IMG/VR virus record: IMGVR_UViG_3300046028_001430
Span: 1-46,160 of that record
DNA from: a virus
Reading direction: 5' to 3' (one strand)
Length of the DNA: 46,160 bases
Shown: in pieces, positions 1 to 8,678 of the stretch
How positions within the stretch are numbered: position 1 is the first letter of the stretch
Layout of the letters: each line of letters begins with the position of its first letter
Made by a program: the position numbers and the translations under genes
The notes under the pieces: model-generated
Database searches by the model: none
What the model was told of the DNA's origin: nothing
What the model saw: only the letters and a program-made list of their open reading frames with translations

Positions 1-476
1 ATTGGGCAATGAATGATTGCTACAGTACAACATACCCAAATCAAAGTTCATATCAAGCCTGGCGAGCTGGATTCCGTGAAGGTGTTAAGATGTGCTTGGA
101 TCGTGGCACAAAGCCAAGCCTTGGTGAATTTGAGCGACGTGTACACGCACGCAACTATGATCACTTGAGCATATGGCACAATGTGGGCATGGATGTAGAG
201 AATGGTGACTGGGCTATGTATGGTGCTAAACTAGGCACATATATGACCATGATTACGGATTGGGACTACAGAGAAGTACAGGACTTTGATGCACTGAATC
301 GTATCTGGGAGCAAAACAAAGTATTAAATCTAGTAGAAGAATGTAACGAAATGTCACATACATTAAGTGTAAAATTAGGATTGCCTGCTCCGCATTTTAC
401 AGCGGCGCAGAGTAGATTTTTCAAACATCACTACAAGAGCGTATTTAAGAACAAAGGTATAATGTCGAGAGAATGA
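1..476 (+). CDS. C-terminal part of a repeat-family protein (5' truncated)
   Basis: The frame is open from the window edge and the first ATG is at base 9, so the true start probably lies upstream. The visible part contains a block (SSYQAWRAGFREGVK, then ALNRIWE) that matches the C-terminal end of the 802-residue protein encoded at the far end of this operon (TPYQAWRSAFRECAK). The two proteins are therefore paralogues sharing a C-terminal domain, and this entry is most likely the last 150 or so residues of a longer protein. Its TGA stop overlaps the next ATG (ATGA), indicating translational coupling to the SGNH gene. No enzymatic motif is visible and the function is unknown; association with glycosyltransferases is inferred from neighbours only. 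Confidence 0.75.
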   Translation, partial: WAMNDCYSTTYPNQSSYQAWRAGFREGVKMCLDRGTKPSLGEFERRVHARNYDHLSIWHNVGMDVENGDWAMYGAKLGTYMTMITDWDYREVQDFDALNRIWEQNKVLNLVEECNEMSHTLSVKLGLPAPHFTAAQSRFFKHHYKSVFKNKGIMSRE

Positions 477-1345
477 GATTACACGATACTAATTTAGTAA
501 AGTATTTTTCATATATCCCAGAAGTTTGGCGAACTTATCCTGTTTATCCATATAATTTCATTGATCGAAATTCAAATACATTAGTGGTTACCATTGGTGA
601 CAGCTGGACATTTGGTGCTGATATTTGTCTAGATGATTATGCAATGTCTCAGGAAAGATTAGACAAGATGTATGGAAACATCGTTGCATCTAACTTGGGT
701 GCCGACTTCTTAAGCCTGGGACAGAGTGGTACTTGTAATTTATATATAATTAATAAAATAACAGAATTAGACACCCTTATTCCGCAATTGGATTATACTA
801 ATATTATAATCATATGCACATTTACCGAAGCATGTCGAACATTCGATGGACCGTTTGACAAACACAACGATTATGTCACGTGGTTTAGTAACCAAACATT
901 TGATTCAGTTGATAAGTTTGATTCTATTATAAAATATCATAATGGACTACAACAGGATTCAATAGTTGAATTAGCTGCAAAATATCAACACGTTAAAGTA
1001 ATAGTGGGTACTAACTTTGTTGATCCTATTGGCATGAATCCAGCTATAACAATCTTATCTAAAAGTTGGCTGCAGGTATACAGCGAACAAATAATTAATC
1101 AAGAATATCTCGGTCATTGTTATATTATGTCGCATTGGGTATTGGACAAACTGCCCGGAATCATTACTGGATTTAAACCAGATATAGATCGAACTTTATT
1201 ATTGCAGTGGATGTGTGGATTAACTGAATCAGCAATGACACGAAAACAATTAGTATCAGACTCCTGTTATTTTAGAGGAATCAATCATCCACTTGCTGAA
1301 GGTCATCGAGTATGGGCTGATTATCTATTAGAGCAACTGCAATGA
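473..1345 (+). CDS. SGNH/GDSL-type hydrolase
   Basis: A 290-residue protein with a block I motif GDSWTFG at residues 42-48, carrying the nucleophile serine, and a C-terminal NHPLAEGH segment near residues 271-278 that fits the block V histidine region of SGNH hydrolases. These enzymes are esterases or O-acetyl hydrolases, often acting on glycans, and some relatives transfer acyl groups. The aspartate of the usual DxxH motif is not obvious, so activity is inferred. There is no signal peptide, so it should act in the infected cell. It begins in an ATGA overlap with the preceding gene and ends in an ATGA overlap with a glycosyltransferase. It is one of five SGNH-like proteins in the window. Confidence 0.75.
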   Translation: MRLHDTNLVKYFSYIPEVWRTYPVYPYNFIDRNSNTLVVTIGDSWTFGADICLDDYAMSQERLDKMYGNIVASNLGADFLSLGQSGTCNLYIINKITELDTLIPQLDYTNIIIICTFTEACRTFDGPFDKHNDYVTWFSNQTFDSVDKFDSIIKYHNGLQQDSIVELAAKYQHVKVIVGTNFVDPIGMNPAITILSKSWLQVYSEQIINQEYLGHCYIMSHWVLDKLPGIITGFKPDIDRTLLLQWMCGLTESAMTRKQLVSDSCYFRGINHPLAEGHRVWADYLLEQLQ

Positions 1346-2307
1346 ATACGTATACACTACAATTAGAAAATGATCAGTTGCACAATATTACTCCATTTAT
1401 TAAATTCTGCCGTGATCACGAACATACAGATATTAAGTTAATTGTAAATCAAGAATCACATTGCTTGCAATTTTGTGGAGTGTATGCAATACTCGATTTA
1501 TTTACATTTACCTCAGTTACTATTGTCACTGCTAATGCTGTTGAATGCCACGATAGATATAGAATTGTTATTAATTGGGCATATTGGTTAAAACAATCTA
1601 GAAAATTTAAAACATCAAATGACTATACGTGGAATCAAACAAAAATATTTGGATGTTTTTACGGAAGACCTAGTGCACCTCGGGTTGGCATTGCAGGCCA
1701 TTTAGCGCAACATTATAATGACAAAAGTTTATTACAATTAAGATTTAACACAGACAGTGAAGACACACGCAAGTTAGTTGATATACAAAAACTATTTGCC
1801 TGGGATACAACTGGCGCAGCTAAATTAGATCAGTTAGTACAAAATAAAGAACAATATTTTCAACCTATACCTGCATACGAGTACACCACTGGTAGTTATG
1901 ATTACAATAGTGATCTTAATAATCTATACAAAAATATTTTTGTAGATATTGTAGTTGAAGCTACGACTTTAGGTAATACATTTTATCCTACTGAAAAGAT
2001 TGCACGTGCAATATTGTGTAGAAAACCTTTTATTGTCATGGCATCTAAATTTTATCTTGGCTATTTAAAACAAATAGGATTTAAAACGTTTGATGAATAT
2101 TGGCCCGAGCTATATGATAACGCAGATGGTAAAGCACGATATCTTGCTATCTTAGAATTAATTGATCGTCTGGCAAAATTATCAACAGCAGAGTTGGTAG
2201 AGTTAAATATTAAAATGCAACACACTATAGAATATAATCGTCAGTTATTAATAGCTCAACAATATAACAAGCAGGTTACAAGAATCATTCCGCATTATGA
2301 AAACTAA
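1342..2307 (+). CDS. Glycosyltransferase, GT-B / fucosyltransferase-like C-terminal domain
   Basis: A 321-residue protein whose second half carries the pattern typical of GT10-like and related viral glycosyltransferases: an acidic residue in VVEATT (about 203-208), TEKIARAILCRKPFIV (217-232) and GFKTFDEYW (246-254), followed by a YD pair. In that fold this region binds the nucleotide-sugar donor. The N-terminal half is divergent, with FYGRPSAPR near 107-114. It overlaps the SGNH gene before it by ATGA and the first radical SAM gene after it by 11 bases, so it belongs to the same transcript. Donor and acceptor cannot be deduced. A transferase acting on a cell-surface or virion glycan is the most likely role. 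Confidence 0.65.
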   Translation: MNTYTLQLENDQLHNITPFIKFCRDHEHTDIKLIVNQESHCLQFCGVYAILDLFTFTSVTIVTANAVECHDRYRIVINWAYWLKQSRKFKTSNDYTWNQTKIFGCFYGRPSAPRVGIAGHLAQHYNDKSLLQLRFNTDSEDTRKLVDIQKLFAWDTTGAAKLDQLVQNKEQYFQPIPAYEYTTGSYDYNSDLNNLYKNIFVDIVVEATTLGNTFYPTEKIARAILCRKPFIVMASKFYLGYLKQIGFKTFDEYWPELYDNADGKARYLAILELIDRLAKLSTAELVELNIKMQHTIEYNRQLLIAQQYNKQVTRIIPHYEN

Positions 2308-3691
2308 AAGCGACTTTATGTCAACGGCAGAAGAAATGAAGGACAAGTTAGGTCCTGCACTCTGCTTGGCTAAATGGCAACAGGTAAGTCTACACTTGCC
2401 TACAGGACTTACTAATAGTTGCTATCATCCACCGTTACATGAAATTGATAGTGCACCGCTAGTGTTTAACCCGGGTGCCTTACACAATACAGCACATAAA
2501 AAACAACAGCGTAAACTTATGTTAGAGCAACAACGTCCAACAGAATGTAGCTACTGTTGGAGTGCAGAAGACAATAAGCAACTAAGTGATAGACACTATC
2601 GTAGTGGTGAGCCATGGGCAGCTGAACACTACGAAACTATAGTAAATGCACCTTGGGATCAAGACGTTGTACCAAGTTATGTTGAAGTAAACTTCAGTCA
2701 CGGCTGTAACCTAGCCTGTAGCTATTGCAGTCCACAGTATAGTACAGAGTGGGGCAAAGATATTGACCGATGGGGAGCATATCCTACTAGCACTCCACAC
2801 AATGCACCTGAACATTTTGAAGGCAGACGTAAGCCTATTCCTGTACGTGCGGAAAATCCCTATGTAGAAGCATTTTGGCGTTGGTGGCCAGAACTGTACG
2901 GCAGTTTAAAACACTTCCGTATGACGGGTGGCGAACCCCTGATGGATAAGAATACGCATCGTGTGTTTGATTACATACTTGCCCTGCCTAAGAGTGATCT
3001 ACACGTTGACGTAACCAGTAACTTTAGTGTGGATAGTAATCTGTTTAAGAAATACATAGATAAAGTTAAGCAACTATGTGAAGGTGAACGCATTGAACAT
3101 TTTATGCAGTATGTTAGCCTAGACACAGGCAACAGCGAGCATGCAGAATATATTCGCGACGGTCTACATTATTTTAGATGTATGTCTTATGCGCATCAAT
3201 TTCTAACTGACATTCCTTATCGCAATAGTCTAACGTTTATTATCACAATGAATAATTTAAACATACTAGGATTGCGACAATTACTTGAATCGATATTAGA
3301 GATGCGTAAAAAATACAGTTCGACCTATCAACGTGTATGGTTTGATACACCGTTGTTACGCAGTCCAACATATCAAAGTTTACAAATATTACCAGCAAGT
3401 TATGTTCGCATATTAGAAGATGTTGTTACCTTTATGCGAGCAAATCAGGCAGACGAAACAGCTGATAACTTCGAAGGCTTTAAAGATTATGAAATACAAC
3501 GTATGGAACGTAATGTTGAATGGATGAAACAAGGTTGCGAACTTGCCGCAGACTATGTTACAATACAAAGAGCAGACTTTTATAAGTTCTTCAATGAATA
3601 CGATAAACGCAGAGGATTAATATTTTTGGAAACGTTCCCACAAATGAAAGAGTTTTGGCAGGAGTGCAAATATCATGCCGAAAATAGCTAA
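2297..3691 (+). CDS. Radical SAM protein with N-terminal twitch domain (module 1)
   Basis: A 464-residue protein. The SAM-binding 4Fe-4S motif is C137-x3-C141-x2-C144 (CNLACSYC), and the SAM-contacting glycine motif GGEP is at 211-214. Ahead of the barrel lies a cysteine set C23, C42, C84, C87 that fits an auxiliary-cluster twitch domain placed N-terminally, as in the N-twitch radical SAM family common in phages. The reaction is unknown; such enzymes generate a 5'-deoxyadenosyl radical and modify peptides, sugars or cofactors. It is the closest relative of the next gene (shared H-N-T-A/P-x-K-K region and CSYC). Alternative starts at 2318 (MSTAEE) or 2336 cannot be excluded because no strong ribosome-binding site precedes 2297. 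Confidence 0.88.
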   Translation: MKTKSDFMSTAEEMKDKLGPALCLAKWQQVSLHLPTGLTNSCYHPPLHEIDSAPLVFNPGALHNTAHKKQQRKLMLEQQRPTECSYCWSAEDNKQLSDRHYRSGEPWAAEHYETIVNAPWDQDVVPSYVEVNFSHGCNLACSYCSPQYSTEWGKDIDRWGAYPTSTPHNAPEHFEGRRKPIPVRAENPYVEAFWRWWPELYGSLKHFRMTGGEPLMDKNTHRVFDYILALPKSDLHVDVTSNFSVDSNLFKKYIDKVKQLCEGERIEHFMQYVSLDTGNSEHAEYIRDGLHYFRCMSYAHQFLTDIPYRNSLTFIITMNNLNILGLRQLLESILEMRKKYSSTYQRVWFDTPLLRSPTYQSLQILPASYVRILEDVVTFMRANQADETADNFEGFKDYEIQRMERNVEWMKQGCELAADYVTIQRADFYKFFNEYDKRRGLIFLETFPQMKEFWQECKYHAENS

Positions 3692-5051
3692 CGAAACAGA
3701 TTTAGAATATAAGCGCAGAGTAATTGACATTAAGTCAGAATCATTCTGCGCGGCTAAATGGTATAACGCTACTATATGGTTAGGGTCAGGACAGACTACC
3801 AGCTGTCATCACCCATTGCCGCATGCTATTGACCTAGAAGCAATTAAAACTAATCCCAGTGCTATCCATAACACTCCGCAAAAGAAATTAGAGCGTAAAC
3901 AGATGCAGGTAGGTGATCGTCCTAGCGGATGCGAATACTGCTGGAAGATTGAAGACATGTATAAAGATCCTAAGTATGATGGGGTTGATGTACCAACTCC
4001 TATTAGTGATCGTGTGTACAAAACTGTAATTTATAACGATGAGGATTTAAACTATGCATACAATTTACCTTCGGATCAAGATGTTAACCTCCGGACTTTG
4101 GAAATCGCCTTTGACCGCACTTGTCAGTTTGCTTGTAGCTACTGTAACCCTGCATTTAGCACTACTTGGGTTAAAGACATTCGGAATAACGGTGCCTACA
4201 CCGATTTGGTGTCGGATGGACGTAACCACTTTACTCATACTCATGATAGCAATCAATTGTTTAAGCTCGATGAAGTTAATCCTTATGTCGAAGCGTTCTT
4301 CAAATGGTGGGAAACAGACCTGCACAAGACGTTAAAAGAACTGCGCATCACAGGTGGCGAACCGTTAATGTCAGGATACACCTGGCGTCTAATAGAATGG
4401 TTTCAAAAGAACAAAGGACAAAGTACTACACGTCTTGCTATCAATAGTAATTTAGGATTTGAGAAAGATAAATTAGAGAGGTTATTAGATGCTACACAAG
4501 GTATCGAATTGGATTTGTACACTAGCAATGAATCGTGGGGCCGTCATGCAATGTATATACGTGATGGCTTGGATTGGGATCAATGGGTTAGCAATGTACA
4601 GTATCTATTGGATAGCAAGAAACTGCGAGGCCTACATGTTATGTGTACCATCAATGCTCTATGCTTACTAAGCCTTACTGATTTGTTATGGATGATAGTA
4701 AAACTTAAACGCACTTATGGCAAGGATGCAATTAACTTTAGTCTAAACATCTTACGATTCCCTAGTTTCCAAAGTCCGTTGATCTTGCCTATGGAGATAC
4801 GTGAACAAATGGCCGAAGACCTACAACAATTTGGCGAAGCGGCACACAGTGAACTACACGAATCTGAATATAATCAATTGACTAGATTGATTGAGTACTT
4901 ACAGACTGTAGACAGCCCACACAGTGGAGCACTATCACGTGAGATTTTACAACGTGACTTTAAGAACTTTTATCAGCAATACGACCAGCGGCGTGGTCTA
5001 GACTTTAAATATACATTTACACAATTAGCGGACTGGTACGACACACTATGA
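3675..5051 (+). CDS. Radical SAM protein with N-terminal twitch domain (module 2)
   Basis: A 458-residue paralogue of the preceding protein. The radical SAM motif is C150-x3-C154-x2-C157 (CQFACSYC) with GGEP at 227-230; putative twitch cysteines are C25, C44, C86 and C89. Both proteins share a CAAKW/CLAKW opening, a C-x-HP motif and an HNT-x-x-KK stretch, so they appear to be a tandem duplication that has diverged strongly. An AGGAG sequence about ten bases upstream supports the start. It overlaps the gene before by 17 bases and ends in an ATGA overlap with the next gene. The substrate is unknown. Retention of all motif cysteines argues that this copy is active, not a relic. Confidence 0.88.
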   Translation: MPKIANETDLEYKRRVIDIKSESFCAAKWYNATIWLGSGQTTSCHHPLPHAIDLEAIKTNPSAIHNTPQKKLERKQMQVGDRPSGCEYCWKIEDMYKDPKYDGVDVPTPISDRVYKTVIYNDEDLNYAYNLPSDQDVNLRTLEIAFDRTCQFACSYCNPAFSTTWVKDIRNNGAYTDLVSDGRNHFTHTHDSNQLFKLDEVNPYVEAFFKWWETDLHKTLKELRITGGEPLMSGYTWRLIEWFQKNKGQSTTRLAINSNLGFEKDKLERLLDATQGIELDLYTSNESWGRHAMYIRDGLDWDQWVSNVQYLLDSKKLRGLHVMCTINALCLLSLTDLLWMIVKLKRTYGKDAINFSLNILRFPSFQSPLILPMEIREQMAEDLQQFGEAAHSELHESEYNQLTRLIEYLQTVDSPHSGALSREILQRDFKNFYQQYDQRRGLDFKYTFTQLADWYDTL

Positions 5052-7606
5052 GCGATGAGCCAAGCAAGAAATTAACAGTACATCATAAAAATCACAATTA
5101 CAATACTCGTAAACCTGTGTATATACATGAAGATGATTTAACAGAAGATCATACATATAAATTAATAGAAAGTAAACATTTCTGTATGATACCATGGACA
5201 CACATGCACAGTATCCCTGACGGTCGTGCATACCCTTGCTGTCTGGGTGAAATGCATTTGCCAATTGGCAACTTTAAAGAAAACACCATGGCCGAAGTAT
5301 GGAACGGCACTCCATATAAACAGATGCGCATAAACATGCTTGAAGACAAGCCGAGTAAAGAATGTACTCGTTGTTACGAACAAGAAGACAACGGGTTCTT
5401 TAGTATGCGTAACAGTCAAAACAAAAACTTTGGCCATCATATTGCCCTGGCAGATAAAACTAATGCCGATGGCAGTTTAGATGACTTTAAACTACGCTAC
5501 TATGACATACGCTTCTCTAATCTATGTAACTTCAGTTGCCGCACCTGCGGTAGCTTGTTCAGCAGCAGTTGGTTTGCGGAAGAAACTAAACTGTTTGGTA
5601 AATTAAATCATCCGCAAATTATGTTTTCTGGTAAAGATAAAAATGATATGTGGGAACAGATGCAGGAGCATATTCCGTACCTCGAACAGATATACTTTGC
5701 TGGTGGCGAACCACTGATCATGGAAGAACACTATCGCATCTTAGAAGAACTAGTGCGTCGTGAAATGTTCCATGTTAGACTAGTCTATAACACAAACTTT
5801 AGTCATATGCGTCTTAAAGATAAGATGGTATTTGAGTATTGGAAACTGTTTGATGTGGTAAGTGTAGGTGCTAGTTTAGATGATTCATATCTTCGTGGAG
5901 AATACATTCGCAAGGGTCAAGACTGGGCAGAAACAGTAGAAAATCGTCGCAAAATGATTGAAATTTGCCCCAATGTTGACTTTTATGTTAGTAGTACAGT
6001 CAGTATACTCAATGCCTGGCATTTAACAGAATTCCATAAAGAATGGGTCGAGCTTGGCCTGATTAAAGCCAAGGATTGGAACGTAAACATTTTACAGAGT
6101 CCAGAGCGTGATCGTATTGACGTGTTGCCTATACAATTTAAAGATCGTATTAAGCAACGAGTCGAAGAACATATTGCATGGCTAGAACCACAGGATCAAT
6201 TACAGCGAGCAGTGTCCGGTTATCGAGCTATTATCACATTTATGTATCAAGATGATAAGAGTCATTTATTAAAAGAATTCTTTAAGGTCAATGATCAAAC
6301 AGACGAGATGCGTAAGGAAACTTTTGAAGAAGTATTCCCTGAGTATCAAGAGTTGCGTGATCATTTAGGCATTAACAAGACGCATGATAATATCTGTATG
6401 TTACCCTGGGTTAGTATAGAAGCAAGTCCAGTGGGTACAGCTCGTCCATGTTGTCTAGCCAAAGACGAAATTACCAAGAGTGATGGTACTCCGTATAAAC
6501 TTAGAGAAAGTTCATTGGCTGAGATTTATAATAGTGAATACATGCAGGACCTGCGCCAACAATTCCGCCGCGGTGAAAAACCAGCGACGTGTAATCGTTG
6601 TTGGAGTGAAGAAGATGCTGGTATAGTTAGTAAACGTATCAACAGTAGAATTAGACTTAAAGAGTTTTATCCTATTGTAGACTGGCGTAATGATACACCT
6701 GATCAACTATGGTTCATTGATCTTAAACTGGGTAATATTTGTAATCTTAAATGTCGTATCTGCGGCAGTTGGAGCAGTAGTAAATGGGCCAAGGAAGAAA
6801 TTGACTACGAAGCTATAAAATATAAAGACGTGGAAGGATATGACCGTAAGCAACACGGAGCATACATGTTCCTACAAGAAGGTACGTGGCCCAGAGACAA
6901 TGATATATTTTGGGATAACTTAAAAGCACTACTGCCAAACATTAAGTATTTTGAATTCACTGGTGGTGAACCATTCTTAATTGAAGAACACTTTAAACTA
7001 TTGCGTTATGCAGTGGAGCACGGTTACAGTAGTCGTATTGATATACATTACAATACCAACGGCACTGTGTATCCTAACGATGAAGAAGTTGCCCTATGGA
7101 GTAAATTTAGAAATGTTGAAATTGCAGTTAGCATTGACAACACCGAAGCACGTTTTGAATATGAACGTTATGGCGCAGTGTGGGAAGAAGTAACAGCCAA
7201 TGTTGTGAAATTTAATGCCATGCGCACTGATTTAATTGCCACACAGGTCTGCATGACTGTGAACATACAAAATGTTTATTATCTACCTGAACTATGTGAT
7301 TGGGTCAATACCCAGGATTTTGACATGGTGCATTTTAATATGCTACATGACCCACATGTTATGTGTATTAACCGTATGACACCTGCGGCGCAACGATTAG
7401 TTATAGATCGATTAACTGCTTATCCATTCACAGTTAAACATCGTGTTGAGATCGATAAAATAATTCAGTTTATTGAAAACGGCTCGGGCAGTGATGGCAC
7501 TGAATTCCTACGTAAGATGCAGGAAACTGATCAATACCGTAATCAAAGCATGTTAACCACACATAGAGAAATTGCACTAGCAATGGGATATCATGACACC
7601 ATCTAA
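5048..7606 (+). CDS. Double radical SAM protein: two twitch + radical SAM modules fused
   Basis: An 852-residue protein built from two complete modules. Module A has twitch cysteines C46, C64, C65, C106 and C109, the motif C160-x3-C164-x2-C167, and GGEP at 219-222. Module B begins near residue 445 with C450, C468, C469, C515 and C518, then C565-x3-C569-x2-C572 and GGEP at 639-642. Each module alone has the length of the single-module proteins beside it, so this is a fusion or in-frame duplication. Both active sites look intact, which would give one polypeptide two SAM clusters and two auxiliary clusters. The order CxxPW, PCC, CxRC, CNxxC is the same in both halves. Substrate unknown. Confidence 0.9.
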   Translation: MSDEPSKKLTVHHKNHNYNTRKPVYIHEDDLTEDHTYKLIESKHFCMIPWTHMHSIPDGRAYPCCLGEMHLPIGNFKENTMAEVWNGTPYKQMRINMLEDKPSKECTRCYEQEDNGFFSMRNSQNKNFGHHIALADKTNADGSLDDFKLRYYDIRFSNLCNFSCRTCGSLFSSSWFAEETKLFGKLNHPQIMFSGKDKNDMWEQMQEHIPYLEQIYFAGGEPLIMEEHYRILEELVRREMFHVRLVYNTNFSHMRLKDKMVFEYWKLFDVVSVGASLDDSYLRGEYIRKGQDWAETVENRRKMIEICPNVDFYVSSTVSILNAWHLTEFHKEWVELGLIKAKDWNVNILQSPERDRIDVLPIQFKDRIKQRVEEHIAWLEPQDQLQRAVSGYRAIITFMYQDDKSHLLKEFFKVNDQTDEMRKETFEEVFPEYQELRDHLGINKTHDNICMLPWVSIEASPVGTARPCCLAKDEITKSDGTPYKLRESSLAEIYNSEYMQDLRQQFRRGEKPATCNRCWSEEDAGIVSKRINSRIRLKEFYPIVDWRNDTPDQLWFIDLKLGNICNLKCRICGSWSSSKWAKEEIDYEAIKYKDVEGYDRKQHGAYMFLQEGTWPRDNDIFWDNLKALLPNIKYFEFTGGEPFLIEEHFKLLRYAVEHGYSSRIDIHYNTNGTVYPNDEEVALWSKFRNVEIAVSIDNTEARFEYERYGAVWEEVTANVVKFNAMRTDLIATQVCMTVNIQNVYYLPELCDWVNTQDFDMVHFNMLHDPHVMCINRMTPAAQRLVIDRLTAYPFTVKHRVEIDKIIQFIENGSGSDGTEFLRKMQETDQYRNQSMLTTHREIALAMGYHDTI

Positions 7607-8678
7607 TACATTTTGTTCAGCACCATGGATGAATAGGTATATTAATCCTATCGGTGAAATGTCACCTTGTTGTTTTACTACTAATATTGAAACTGAAGCA
7701 GACATAGCAGGTCTTAAACAATCATTTATAGACGGAGAACAAGCCCTAGCTTGTAAGTATTGCTGGCATAACGAACAGCATGCGATGCCTAGCCCAAGAC
7801 TTGATTTCAATGCCGCCGCTGGTGGTAAACTATCATTTGATGACGATGTATATTCTACGGCAGAAGTTAATCAGTTGTCGATTAACATAGGCAATTATTG
7901 TAATGCCGAATGTATCATATGTAATGGTATGTCTAGTAGCAAACGAAATAATTGGTTAAAGCATCATAATAGTAAATTTCATAAAATTCATACTATACAA
8001 CGTGCTAACGATAACATTGATGATTTACCGTACTTGAACATCAAGACGCTGACTTTGCTCGGTGGCGAACCGACTATACATCCATCTACTTATAAAATTT
8101 TAGATTACTATATTAATAAAGGAATCTCAAAAAATATTTCTATTAGTCTAAATACAAATGCAAGTAAATTAGATCCGAGTCTATTAGATAAATTAAAATT
8201 ATTTGACATCCTGTCGATTACCCTGAGCATAGACGGCACCGGGTCATATTTTGAATATCAGAGAAGACCAATTAAATGGAAAATTGCAAAACAGGTAGCC
8301 GAACAATGGATGACTGCCGCCGACAATATTGTAATAAATTATGTTGTCACAGCAGTTAGTATATGGGGCTTTAATGAATTTCTCACATGGTTTTCTACAT
8401 TGCCACAGTATGTATTAGATAAAAAACCTACGGTAATTTTAACTCCTGTGGGAAATAATCCTTGTTTATCACTAGCTGTATTAAACGACGAACAACGAAC
8501 TAATTGGATTGATCAAGCAACTGATCACCCACTTAAACAACAGATAATTAATATCATTAACTCTACGGTATATGATAAATCATTGTTACCTCAACTAGCT
8601 GACAAAGTCAAACTTGAAGATACCACGTCGAAAATAAAATTTGCAGATATATTCCCCAATTGGGATTTAAATGGATAA
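7593..8678 (+). CDS. Radical SAM protein with N-terminal twitch domain (module 5)
   Basis: At 361 residues this is the shortest of the series. Putative twitch cysteines are C8, C26, C27, C54 and C57; the radical SAM motif is C103-x3-C107-x2-C110 (CNAECIIC) and GGEP is at 157-160. The N-terminal region between C27 and C54 is compressed relative to the other modules. The start lies 14 bases inside the double-module gene, and the end overlaps the next gene by 8 bases. Its local base use looks more AT-rich (many Lys, Asn and Ile codons) than the fused gene before it, which may reflect a separate origin; this is an impression, not a measurement. Function unknown. Confidence 0.87.
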   Translation: MTPSNTFCSAPWMNRYINPIGEMSPCCFTTNIETEADIAGLKQSFIDGEQALACKYCWHNEQHAMPSPRLDFNAAAGGKLSFDDDVYSTAEVNQLSINIGNYCNAECIICNGMSSSKRNNWLKHHNSKFHKIHTIQRANDNIDDLPYLNIKTLTLLGGEPTIHPSTYKILDYYINKGISKNISISLNTNASKLDPSLLDKLKLFDILSITLSIDGTGSYFEYQRRPIKWKIAKQVAEQWMTAADNIVINYVVTAVSIWGFNEFLTWFSTLPQYVLDKKPTVILTPVGNNPCLSLAVLNDEQRTNWIDQATDHPLKQQIINIINSTVYDKSLLPQLADKVKLEDTTSKIKFADIFPNWDLNG

